Positions 51,060-59,012 of a DNA stretch of 64,000 nucleotides are shown here, in pieces. Within the stretch, counting starts at the first letter, position 1. Each line of letters opens with the position of its first letter. Source of the DNA: Alphaproteobacteria bacterium (GTDB lineage Bacteria > Pseudomonadota > Alphaproteobacteria > CAJXXZ01 > 1604HC); NCBI GenBank assembly GCA_023898705.1, contig CP060235.1:124001-188000 (forward strand), written 5' to 3'. The translations under genes and the position numbers were made by a program. Under the pieces are notes generated by a model, which worked only from the letters and a program-made list of their open reading frames with translations, was not told the DNA's origin and searched no databases.

Positions 51060-52517
51060 ATGAATGATGAAAACTATGTTCTACGAAAAGTAAAATCTAT
51101 TTTTAGATATGCTTTTCCGATAAAAACAGAAGAGTTTAAGCTGTTTTTACCATTTTCTCTCCTAATGTTTCTAATATTATTTAACACGACCATCTTAAAA
51201 ACTCTAAAAGATACACTTGTTATTACAGAAAAAAATTCAGGAGCAGAAGTGCTAAATTTTTTGAGAGTATTCATAGTAGTTCCGATATCATTTCTATTTG
51301 TACTGGCTTATAACAAAGCTTGTACTAAATTAGATGGCAGAGTTCTGTTCTATCTTATATTATCGCTATTTTCTCTATTCTTTCTTGTATTCGCATTTAT
51401 AATGTTTCCTAATAAGGATTACCTTCACTTATCACACGAATACATATCAAATTTAAAGACCATCTACCCTAAATTACGATGGATAATCCCGGTGTATGGA
51501 CTTTGGACCTACTCAATATTCTATTCAATAGCAGATCTCTGGTGCAGTATATTATTAAGTTTACTATTTTGGCAATTAACTAACCAAATTATACCTAAAC
51601 AGGATTCAAAACGATTTTATTCCTCTTTTGCGATAATAGGTTATTTCGGATTAATCTTGGGTAGTCATGTAGTAAAAAAAGTCTTTAATTTTGGTTCAAA
51701 CAACTTTGAAGCAGATTTGAAAAAAATCATACTGATCATACTAACTGCTAATGTGTTCATTGTTTTGATATATCAAATGCTGACTAATTATGCGACAAAA
51801 AAGCAAGCTATAGTATTTAAACCTAAGAAGGATAACTTATCGTTAATAGAAAGTTTCAAGCTATTACTACAACAAAAGCAATTAGTATACATAATGTTGT
51901 TAGTATTTTGCTACAATTTTAGTGTAAATATAGTGGAAATTACTTGGAAAAGCCAGCTAAAACATTTTGCTCATACTAAGTCCAATTTTGCCTATTATTC
52001 AGGAACTGTAAACCAAATGATAGGATACTTAACTATCGTGGGAGGCTTTATAGCTAATATATTGCTAAATAAATTTAAATGGACTGTTTCTGCTCTGATT
52101 ACTCCTATATTGGCCACGATCACATCTTTCACATTCTTTGCATTTATATTTTTACAACAAATACAAATTGGCTATTTATTAGGATTTAACACATTGTTGC
52201 TAAGTATAATTTTTGGAGCAGTACATAACGTTTTGACTAAAACAGCAAAATATGTATTTTTTGATCAAACAAAAGAAATAGCATACTTAAATTTGAATGA
52301 ACATGCTAGAACTAAAGGTAAAGCTGCTATCGATGTTGCAGGTAGCAGGTTATCAAAATCACTTAGTGGTCAGGTACAAGCTCTCTTGCTTATTATGTTA
52401 CCTAATGCAACCCAAATTACTCTGTATCCTTATATATGTGTCATTTTAGCAATCATTCTTTCCATTTGGTTTTATGCGATCAAAAAATTAGAACAATCAG
52501 CTGATGACATCAGATAA
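51060..52517 (+). CDS. tlc: ATP/ADP (nucleotide) translocase, Tlc family
   Basis: 485 residues with 11-12 transmembrane helices. Exchanges host ATP for bacterial ADP, or transports other nucleotides, across the inner membrane: energy parasitism. Family marks: 'FLPFSLLMFLILFNTTILKT', 'LKDTLVIT', 'LRWIIPVYGLWTYSIFYSIA' and the C-terminal 'YVFFDQTKEIAYLNLNEHAR' followed by GKAAIDVAGSRLSKS. I took the ATG at 51060; an in-frame TTG four codons upstream overlaps the promoter. Paralog of 55267-56907; substrate preference cannot be assigned. Confidence 0.93.
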   Translation: MNDENYVLRKVKSIFRYAFPIKTEEFKLFLPFSLLMFLILFNTTILKTLKDTLVITEKNSGAEVLNFLRVFIVVPISFLFVLAYNKACTKLDGRVLFYLILSLFSLFFLVFAFIMFPNKDYLHLSHEYISNLKTIYPKLRWIIPVYGLWTYSIFYSIADLWCSILLSLLFWQLTNQIIPKQDSKRFYSSFAIIGYFGLILGSHVVKKVFNFGSNNFEADLKKIILIILTANVFIVLIYQMLTNYATKKQAIVFKPKKDNLSLIESFKLLLQQKQLVYIMLLVFCYNFSVNIVEITWKSQLKHFAHTKSNFAYYSGTVNQMIGYLTIVGGFIANILLNKFKWTVSALITPILATITSFTFFAFIFLQQIQIGYLLGFNTLLLSIIFGAVHNVLTKTAKYVFFDQTKEIAYLNLNEHARTKGKAAIDVAGSRLSKSLSGQVQALLLIMLPNATQITLYPYICVILAIILSIWFYAIKKLEQSADDIR

Positions 52518-52627
52518 TGAAATCAAACTTTGCCAAACAAATTGAATTTATCAGGATCTATTAGGAAGTTGATTAACTAAATTATGTAAACTTTATTTAT
52601 TAAGTCAGTTTAATGTACCCTAATATC

Positions 52628-52636
52628 TGCTATGAT
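52628..52636 (+). promoter_or_regulatory. Extended -10 of comM (leaderless)
   Basis: TGC + TATGAT (52628-52636), 6 nt (GTGTTT), ATG at 52643. No good -35 is seen at 17-18 bp, as expected for extended -10 promoters. It decides the start codon of comM. Confidence 0.55.
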
Positions 52637-52642
52637 GTGTTT

Positions 52643-54223
52643 ATGTCTGTTTCAAAAATATTAACTGTAGCATTTCAAGGAATAGAATCGGTTTTGATCG
52701 AAGTTCAAGTACAAATAGCAAATGGATTACCTGCATTTAATATAGTAGGATTAGCAGATAAATCAGTTTCAGAATCAAAAGAAAGAATTAAAGCTGCCTT
52801 ACAATTTATAGGATTAGCTTTGCCTCCTAAAAGGATCATAGTCAATATGTCGCCAGCTGATATACAAAAAGAAGGCAATCACTACGATTTGCCCATAATT
52901 TTAGGAATTTTGTCCTCTCTAAAAGTAATACCACAAGATTTTTTACATGATTGGATTGCTATAGGTGAAATTTCCTTAGATGCAAAGATTAGCCATGTTT
53001 CTGGTGCATTTTTAGCTTCTGTATGCGCATCAAGACTTAACAAAGGACTGATTTGCCCAGCCAGCTGTGGCTCAGAAGCTGTTATAGAATCTACACTTGT
53101 CAAAAACTGCGAAAAATTATCAAAGTCACAAAGACATAACGAAAATCTCTGCCAAATATTAGCACCAGAAAATCTGCTTCAATTGCTGAATCATATCAAG
53201 GGCAACCAACTTTGCCCAGAACCAACAAATGAAAAAATATACACTGCAAAATATGATACAGATTTTAAAGATGTTAAAGGACATGAATCCATTAAAAGAG
53301 CTGTAGAAATTGCAGCAGCTGGAAAACACCATATGCTTATGATTGGACCTCCTGGAGCAGGCAAATCAATGATTTCCTCAAGGATTAACACCATACTACC
53401 TGATTTGAGCCCTCAAGAAGCCATGGAAGTTGCTATGATATATAGCGTATCAAATGTAAAAAGAAAATCAACTTTTATTCAGGAACGACCATTTAGGAAT
53501 CCACACCACAACTCCTCTATGGCATCAATCCTAGGTGGAGGGTCTAAATGTAAACCTGGTGAAATATCTCTGGCCCACCATGGTGTGCTATTTATGGATG
53601 AGCTATCCCTTTGGGCGCCTACAGTATTAAATGGCCTTCGAGAATCTCTGGAAACCGGACACATTTCTGTGGCTAGGGCAAATGGAAATATACAATATCC
53701 AGCTAGATTTCAATTGATAGCTGCAATGAATCCTTGTAGCTGTGGATATGCATATGATTTGGAGAATAGATGTTCCAAATTTCCAACATGTTACCTAAAC
53801 TACTTGAATAAAATTCCTGGACCAATATGGGATCGCTTCGGTTTGATAATATCAATAGATAAACTATCACCTTGGGAACTAAATTCACTAGGAGAAAAAT
53901 CAAAAAGTAGTGAAGAAATGAGGAAAGATGTACATAAAGCTATTGAAATACAAAACATGCGCTATAAAAACTGTACATTCAATTGGAATAATGAGATACC
54001 TAGCTCTAAAATAGATATATTATCAGTAAAAGAAGGCGCTATGAATATTTTGAATACTTTCGCAAAGTCGTCAAATATGTCTAACAGGCGATATTTTAAC
54101 ACAATCAAAATTGCGAGAACTATAGCAGATATAGAAAATAATCCAAATATAGAAGAAGCACATATGCAAGAATCAATAAGCTACAACATTGTGCAAAGAA
54201 AAAGTTTAGTTCAAATTAAATAA
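52643..54223 (+). CDS. comM: YifB/ComM family AAA+ ATPase
   Basis: 526 residues. The N-terminal Lon-like S5 domain ('VQVQIANGLPAFNIVGLADK', 'SKERIKAALQF', NMSPADIQKEG) is followed by the Mg-chelatase AAA+ core: Walker A MIGPPGAGKSMIS, 'RPFRNPHHNSSMASILGGG', Walker B 'GVLFMDELSLWAP', 'AAMNPCSCGY'. In competent bacteria ComM promotes branch migration of incoming DNA; it is also found in non-competent species. Start at 52643, because the upstream in-frame ATG at 52613 precedes the promoter and typical YifB starts here. Confidence 0.92.
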   Translation: MSVSKILTVAFQGIESVLIEVQVQIANGLPAFNIVGLADKSVSESKERIKAALQFIGLALPPKRIIVNMSPADIQKEGNHYDLPIILGILSSLKVIPQDFLHDWIAIGEISLDAKISHVSGAFLASVCASRLNKGLICPASCGSEAVIESTLVKNCEKLSKSQRHNENLCQILAPENLLQLLNHIKGNQLCPEPTNEKIYTAKYDTDFKDVKGHESIKRAVEIAAAGKHHMLMIGPPGAGKSMISSRINTILPDLSPQEAMEVAMIYSVSNVKRKSTFIQERPFRNPHHNSSMASILGGGSKCKPGEISLAHHGVLFMDELSLWAPTVLNGLRESLETGHISVARANGNIQYPARFQLIAAMNPCSCGYAYDLENRCSKFPTCYLNYLNKIPGPIWDRFGLIISIDKLSPWELNSLGEKSKSSEEMRKDVHKAIEIQNMRYKNCTFNWNNEIPSSKIDILSVKEGAMNILNTFAKSSNMSNRRYFNTIKIARTIADIENNPNIEEAHMQESISYNIVQRKSLVQIK

Positions 54224-54349
54224 CACCATATACATAATTCTTATGAGATAAAAAGGTAATCAAAAACAATGATCTAAAACAAAAAACTCAAATCCAAATC
54301 AAGTCAGAAAAAGAAACATAATTTCTTAAAAACATGCTATAAGCAGCTG

Positions 54350-54369
54350 AGAAGTTCATAAAAACTTCT
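54350..54369. terminator. Hairpin between convergent comM and rpsA
   Basis: Inverted repeat AGAAGTT (54350-54356) / AACTTCT (54363-54369), loop CATAAA. There is no T-run on either side, so this is a weak terminator candidate. It sits where transcripts converge. Confidence 0.35.
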
Positions 54370-54386
54370 TAAGGCAAATAAGATTC

Positions 54387-55127
54387 TTAACTCTCAACGC
54401 TTGCATCAGAACCATCTTCCTTCTGATCCAAATTCTTCCTAGAAACTATTATATTCCACTTTCTCTCCATCCTAATTATAAAAAATGGAATCTTTTTATT
54501 CTTCATGACGTGCATGACGTTAGTGCTGAGCGACTTACCTATTAGAGTACGTATATCTATTTGGCTAGAAGGAAGAAAAGCTTTTACACCCCATGGAAGC
54601 AAAGCAACAATGTAACCACCCCTAACCTTATCTACGATTGTACCCTCAACAAGCTTCTTAGTATTAAAAATCTCTTCCAACTCCTTGTAAGCTCTTATGT
54701 GAGTTACCTTAGAAAAACTTACAACAAGGTTTCCATTAGAATCTTCGTGTCTATCAAGCCAAACTTCTATCAAGGCACCCAACTTTGGAACTTCTCCAAA
54801 GCCATTTATAAAGAACTCATTAATTGCAATCTTGCCTTCAGCTTTTATTCCTATATTAACCCAAACGTAATCTTTTGTAATATTACTTACAGTAGCCTTT
54901 ACAATCGTCTTTTCCCTAGGGGTTACCATATCACTTACAAATTTGCTTAAAAGGCTCTCATCCCCAGAATCAACCTCAACCTGCTTGTCATATTTTCTTG
55001 CCTTAGGACCAAGTCTATCCCTGACAGCAGACCCTTCATCATACTTCTTTGACTTATTGTGAACAAATTCTGAGCCAGACTTGTCTTGAAAAGACCTTCC
55101 CTTTGGAGTAACATTACTTAAATTCAT
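54387..55127 (-). CDS. rpsA: Truncated ribosomal protein bS1 (two S1 domains)
   Basis: 246 residues; full proteobacterial S1 is ~550 with six S1 domains. An unusual charged N-terminus of ~60 residues is followed by domain 1 (~70-145: 'VKATVSNITKDYVWVNIGIK', 'AEGKIAINEF', LGALIEVWLDRHEDSNGNLV) and domain 2 (~158-235: VEGTIVDKVRGGYIVALLPW, GVKAFLPSSQIDIR, 'FFIIRMERKWNIIVSRKNL'). Domain 2 matches the S1-specific second domain. Domains 1-2 dock S1 on the 30S via uS2; domains 3-6, which bind mRNA, are absent and I see no remnant downstream. The stop is followed by 160 nt of non-coding sequence. Confidence 0.82.
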   Translation of the reverse strand: MNLSNVTPKGRSFQDKSGSEFVHNKSKKYDEGSAVRDRLGPKARKYDKQVEVDSGDESLLSKFVSDMVTPREKTIVKATVSNITKDYVWVNIGIKAEGKIAINEFFINGFGEVPKLGALIEVWLDRHEDSNGNLVVSFSKVTHIRAYKELEEIFNTKKLVEGTIVDKVRGGYIVALLPWGVKAFLPSSQIDIRTLIGKSLSTNVMHVMKNKKIPFFIIRMERKWNIIVSRKNLDQKEDGSDASVES

Positions 55128-55217
55128 TTAAAACTCTCTCCTGCATCGAGATTTCATTATATATTAAACATAAAATTCTATCAAGCAGCATAATTATTTA
55201 TTTTATGCAATTTTATA

Positions 55218-55244
55218 TTGATAAAAACTTGAAAATACTATAAA
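55218..55244 (+). promoter_or_regulatory. Possible promoter of the second tlc gene
   Basis: TTGATA (55218-55223), 15-bp spacer, TATAAA (55239-55244). This leaves a ~16-nt leader carrying AAAGGAG, so unlike many single genes here this transcript has a Shine-Dalgarno. Confidence 0.4.
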
Positions 55245-55266
55245 TTTGTCAAGTAAAGGAGTATTA

Positions 55267-56907
55267 ATGAATACAAATTTGAAATCCGGAAGAGGATCTC
55301 TTTTTTCGCGAGTACAACAGTTTGTCACTGATGCTGTCAGGTTGCTTTTCCCTATTGAAAAAGCAGAATTGAAGAAGTTCATTCCTATGGCGGCTATGAT
55401 GTTTATCATCTTGTTCAACTACAACGTAGTGAGAACACTTAAGGATGGTTTTATGTACGGAGACGCTGGAGCTGAGGTGATTAACTTTTTAAAGCCTGCC
55501 GTCGTCTTACCTGCATCTTTCTTGTTCGTAATTTTTTATAGCAAAGTAAGCAATATGTTCAGCAAAACAAATGTTTTTTATGTTTCTGTTATACCTTTTG
55601 TTCTGTTTAACATAGTATTTACTTACTTTTTATATCCAAACACATCTTGGTTACACCCAAATCAGGACAAAATCAGAGCACTGATTGAAGCATATCCTAG
55701 ACTTAAACCTATATTCCCAGTTTATGGGCTTTGGACTTACTCTATGTTCTATACATTTTCAGAACTTTGGGGCACCGTCGGTATGAACTTGCTATTCTGG
55801 CAATTTGCTAACAGGATAGTAAGCGTTCCTCAATCAAAGAGGTTTTATACCTCATTTGGTTTAATAGGAAACGTTGGTTTCTTACTCGCATCTTGGATGG
55901 TATTAAAAACATCCAGACTTGCAGCAAAGAATACATCTGCGTTTGCTACACAATTCAGCAATATGATGAATGTAGTTATATTGTTGGGACTTTTACTAAT
56001 AGTTATATATTGGGCCTTAAATAAGTATGTACTTTCTAAAGAAGTGACAGAAGTTATAACCAAAAAAGCTAAGAAGAGTAAGCCTTCTCTTGTAGAAAGT
56101 TTTAAAACTGTTTTTTCATCCAAGTATCTTGGGTATATCATGTTATTAATCTTCTGTTATAACTCTATGATCAACTTGGTTGAAGTGACTTGGAAAGGCC
56201 AAGTAAAAGCTTATACAGAAGTTGTAGATAGCGTTACAGGAATCGTAAACAAAGAAATTTCCAGAGCTAATTACAATGCTTTTGCAGCAAAGACTAATAT
56301 GGTTATGGCAGTTATATCAATCATATTGTTTCCAACCGCCTCTTTCTTATCAAGAAAGTTTAAATGGGTGATATCGGCGTCAATCACACCAACAATTATG
56401 GTACCAACTTCAATACTGTTCTTTGCGTTTCTGTTGTTTCCTAAATTGTCATACCCATTAGTTGGATTCTTACCAATTGCGGCATCTCCTATGTTGCTTG
56501 CAGTTTTGATGGGTGCTTTACAAAATATTGGAAGTAAAAGTACGAAATATGCATTATTTGACCCTACAAAGGAAATGACATATGTTCCTTTGCTTGATGA
56601 AGAATTGAAATCAAAGGGTAAAGCAGCGGTAGATGTGGCTGGCAGCAGAATATCAAAGTCTTTTGGAGGAGCAGTCCAACTTTTCCTTCTTTTCTTGACC
56701 GGAAGTTCTCAATTAGGAATAGCTCCTTATCTTATGCTTATTATTACCTTTATAGGAATTTTATGGTTTGTAGCAATTAATCGCTTGTCTAAGGAATACA
56801 CTGCAGCTGTTGATAAGAAAAAGCAGTATGATGATGAGGCTTCAACAATGAAGAAAAATGGAGCTTCTGCTGACGAAATTGAAGAATTAAAAGCTAAGTA
56901 CTTTTAA
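55267..56907 (+). CDS. tlc: ATP/ADP (nucleotide) translocase, second Tlc
   Basis: 546 residues with 11-12 transmembrane helices and a charged C-terminal tail ('STMKKNGASADEIEELKAKY'). Same family motifs as the first copy: MAAMMFIILFNYNVVRTLKD, 'LKPIFPVYGLWTYSMFYTFS', 'KYALFDPTKEMTYVPLLDEE' and GKAAVDVAGSRISKSFG. It conserves the family better than the first copy and could be the ATP/ADP exchanger proper (inference). Start set at the ATG at 55267 behind AAAGGAG; an in-frame codon at 55246 has no ribosome-binding site. Confidence 0.95.
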   Translation: MNTNLKSGRGSLFSRVQQFVTDAVRLLFPIEKAELKKFIPMAAMMFIILFNYNVVRTLKDGFMYGDAGAEVINFLKPAVVLPASFLFVIFYSKVSNMFSKTNVFYVSVIPFVLFNIVFTYFLYPNTSWLHPNQDKIRALIEAYPRLKPIFPVYGLWTYSMFYTFSELWGTVGMNLLFWQFANRIVSVPQSKRFYTSFGLIGNVGFLLASWMVLKTSRLAAKNTSAFATQFSNMMNVVILLGLLLIVIYWALNKYVLSKEVTEVITKKAKKSKPSLVESFKTVFSSKYLGYIMLLIFCYNSMINLVEVTWKGQVKAYTEVVDSVTGIVNKEISRANYNAFAAKTNMVMAVISIILFPTASFLSRKFKWVISASITPTIMVPTSILFFAFLLFPKLSYPLVGFLPIAASPMLLAVLMGALQNIGSKSTKYALFDPTKEMTYVPLLDEELKSKGKAAVDVAGSRISKSFGGAVQLFLLFLTGSSQLGIAPYLMLIITFIGILWFVAINRLSKEYTAAVDKKKQYDDEASTMKKNGASADEIEELKAKYF

Positions 56908-57040
56908 TTAAGCTTTTAACACATATTCATTTTCTTGTGTTTCTAAATATCTTTAGATGTGGTTCTGATGTACATCAGTTTTTAATTATCAGTTTGTTTA
57001 CCGTAAAGGATAGAAAAATACATCATTTTAGTGTAGAAGT

Positions 57041-57046
57041 TATAAT
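57041..57046 (+). promoter_or_regulatory. -10 box of chpT (leaderless)
   Basis: A perfect TATAAT lies directly against ATG-AAA-ATG. The first ATG is too close to be transcribed; the second, at 57053, is 6 nt downstream, at the expected start point. No convincing -35 at 17 bp. Confidence 0.5.
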
Positions 57047-57052
57047 ATGAAA

Positions 57053-57550
57053 ATGTTACACATAGATTTGTTAAAGACATTAGTTTCTAGAATTTGTCAT
57101 GATCTTATGAACCCTATTGGTGCTATTAAAATGTTACTTAGTGTTGATCCTTCTATAATCAATAATCCTAATGAAATAGAGGCTCCAATTAACGAGACTT
57201 TGCAAACCTTAGATATCTTACGCAACATGCTAAACACAAATTTGAATTTGAATCACGTACAAAAAATCATTGCCTCACCACATTTGTCGATTGAAATTGA
57301 AGATGATTATACCACACCTTATTTGGCTAATATACTTCTTTTGCTAAGCTTAACATTGCTTCATAAACAAAAAAAATTTCAAATAACAATCAGTAACAAA
57401 ATAAGTGTACAAGTAGATTTACATAGTGAAGAAATTCAAGCTCTTGAGAATAAATCATTGTCTGCCTACACAATATACCTATACTTAATCAAATACATTT
57501 ACCCCACTGTTACGATAGAATATGTAAACAACACCCTAACTTTATACTAA
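57053..57550 (+). CDS. chpT: Histidine phosphotransferase ChpT
   Basis: 165 residues. In alphaproteobacteria ChpT relays phosphate from the CckA kinase to CtrA and CpdR, controlling the cell cycle. The phospho-acceptor motif is 'LVSRICHDLMNPIGAI' (family S-x-x-C-H-D-L-x-x-P-x-G-A-i) near residue 17, in a two-helix bundle. The C-terminal half is a degenerate ATPase-like fold ('LANILLLLSLTLLHK', 'VQVDLHSEEIQAL'). Shorter than Caulobacter ChpT (~225-250). A neighbour by strand to the second tlc, but with its own -10. Confidence 0.8.
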   Translation: MLHIDLLKTLVSRICHDLMNPIGAIKMLLSVDPSIINNPNEIEAPINETLQTLDILRNMLNTNLNLNHVQKIIASPHLSIEIEDDYTTPYLANILLLLSLTLLHKQKKFQITISNKISVQVDLHSEEIQALENKSLSAYTIYLYLIKYIYPTVTIEYVNNTLTLY

Positions 57551-57589
57551 ATAGTCCTGATTCATAAAACAGAAACGATCGCATTTCTT

Positions 57590-58201
57590 CTATGATTGTT
57601 CAGATAAATTATTATCCGTAAATTGTAGCAGATATAATGCTGATTTGCCCTCTTGTTTGTACTTAAGCAGATCGAAACCTTCCATAATATTAAGGCTAGT
57701 TTTTCTATTAGTTTTGACTACTACTAAAGCACCATGTGAAATCATTGTATTATTGACCAAATTTTGTAAAATGTCGGCTTCACACTCTGTAAAGAATGGT
57801 AAATCTATAAAAATTGTATCAAAATGCTTTTCCAGTTTAATTTTTCTTGCGTCAACAACACACAAATTGGCCACAGAATCAATAATATTCGTTTCAATAG
57901 CCCATGTCTCCAAAGTTTGTTTTAAGTTATAAATATTATCTCTATTGTTATCTACAAATGTAACATGTTTTGCGCCTCTTGAAATGGCTTCTAAACCCAG
58001 TGACCCACTGCCACAACATAAATCTAAAGCATTCTCAATCGTATGCCTACTCTCAATCATATCGAATATTACTCGTCTAACTCTAGCCAATGGAGGTCTA
58101 GCAGGTTCGACAACAGGAATACTTTTCATTCTGTACTTTCCCTTTAGAATTCTAGGATTAAGCACTGAACGATTTCCCACATGCGCATTTACATTGTTCA
58201 T
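57590..58201 (-). CDS. rsmD: 16S rRNA (guanine966-N2)-methyltransferase
   Basis: 203 residues. Methylates G966 of 16S rRNA. 'PARPPLARVRRVIFDMI' near the N-terminus (family R-P-T-x-x-x-v-r-e-x-l-F-n-x-l), SAM motif DLCCGSGSLGLEAISRGA, 'VTFVDNNRDN' and the catalytic motif read as 'FDTIFIDLPF' (usual D-P-P-Y/F), so one Pro is Leu. Start set at ATG 58201; it overlaps the end of iscA by 44 nt. An in-frame start 29 codons further upstream would lie deep inside iscA. Confidence 0.85.
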   Translation of the reverse strand: MNNVNAHVGNRSVLNPRILKGKYRMKSIPVVEPARPPLARVRRVIFDMIESRHTIENALDLCCGSGSLGLEAISRGAKHVTFVDNNRDNIYNLKQTLETWAIETNIIDSVANLCVVDARKIKLEKHFDTIFIDLPFFTECEADILQNLVNNTMISHGALVVVKTNRKTSLNIMEGFDLLKYKQEGKSALYLLQFTDNNLSEQS

Positions 58202-58541
58202 TTGGATTGTTAAAAACAAAACCTGAAGCGCTCTCTGTAACGTGATAATCGATTGTAGCATGCGATAGCATTTGCAATGCTTCATCATTCATAAATAATT
58301 TTATACCATTACTTTCTATACTGTTTGCATCTTCTGATTTAAAAACATACTCCATCCCGTATCCTAAACCAGCACATCCTTCTCTAACCACATTGATTTT
58401 GATGCCAATTGGTCTTATCCCCTCTTTCTCTTCGTATTTATTAAATTTCGAGTTAATCACCTCTGCCGCCTTATTAGAAAGAACAGGATTAACAATCTCC
58501 TCTAAATCAATTTTTGATGATGTATCATTTGAACAACCCAT
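58158..58541 (-). CDS. iscA: Iron-sulfur cluster assembly scaffold IscA-type
   Basis: 127 residues of the HesB/IscA fold: 'IGIKINVVREGCAGLGYGME' holds the first conserved Cys, and the C-terminal CKCACGKSF supplies the C-x-C-G pair. An N-terminal Cys-rich tip (MGCSND) is unusual. It carries Fe or Fe-S clusters to apo-proteins. Follows iscU by 50 nt in an iscS-iscU-iscA order. Confidence 0.9.
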   Translation of the reverse strand: MGCSNDTSSKIDLEEIVNPVLSNKAAEVINSKFNKYEEKEGIRPIGIKINVVREGCAGLGYGMEYVFKSEDANSIESNGIKLFMNDEALQMLSHATIDYHVTESASGFVFNNPNEQCKCACGKSFSA

Positions 58542-58591
58542 CTAACAACCTCCTTTTCCTAAATATACTACTTTCACACTTCATTAGTTGA

Positions 58592-58999
58592 TTATCCAGT
58601 TTGATCAACCTTACAAACTTTCCTTTTTTTTAACAAGTCATATATTGCATCCAAAATAGCCTCTTCGGCTAACACAGAACAATGTGTCTTGATGGGCGGC
58701 AGTGCCAATTCATCAGCAATTTCTTTGTTGGTAATTTTTTTCGCTTCATCTAGAGTTAAACCCATTACTTTTTGCGTTAATACAGCGCTAGATGCAATAG
58801 CAGATCCACATCCAAAAGTCTTAAATTTAACGTCAACTATACGATCCTCATCATCCACCTTGATAAAAATCTTTAGAACATCACCACATGCAGGAGAGCC
58901 TACAAAGCCGACCCCAACATTTGGGTCGTTCTCGTCCAAAGAACCAACATTTACAGGATTTTCAAACATGGCATTGATCTTATCATTATATTTATGCAC
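58592..58999 (-). CDS. iscU: Fe-S cluster scaffold IscU
   Basis: 135 residues. All three cluster ligands are visible: Cys38 in GSPACGDV, Cys64 in FKTFGCGSA and Cys107 in IKTHCSVLAE, plus Asp40. The HscA-binding LPPxK motif is 'LALPPIKTHC'. Receives sulfur from IscS, encoded 13 nt upstream. Confidence 0.96.
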   Translation of the reverse strand: MHKYNDKINAMFENPVNVGSLDENDPNVGVGFVGSPACGDVLKIFIKVDDEDRIVDVKFKTFGCGSAIASSAVLTQKVMGLTLDEAKKITNKEIADELALPPIKTHCSVLAEEAILDAIYDLLKKRKVCKVDQTG

Positions 59000-59012
59000 T
59001 ACTGACCTCCTA

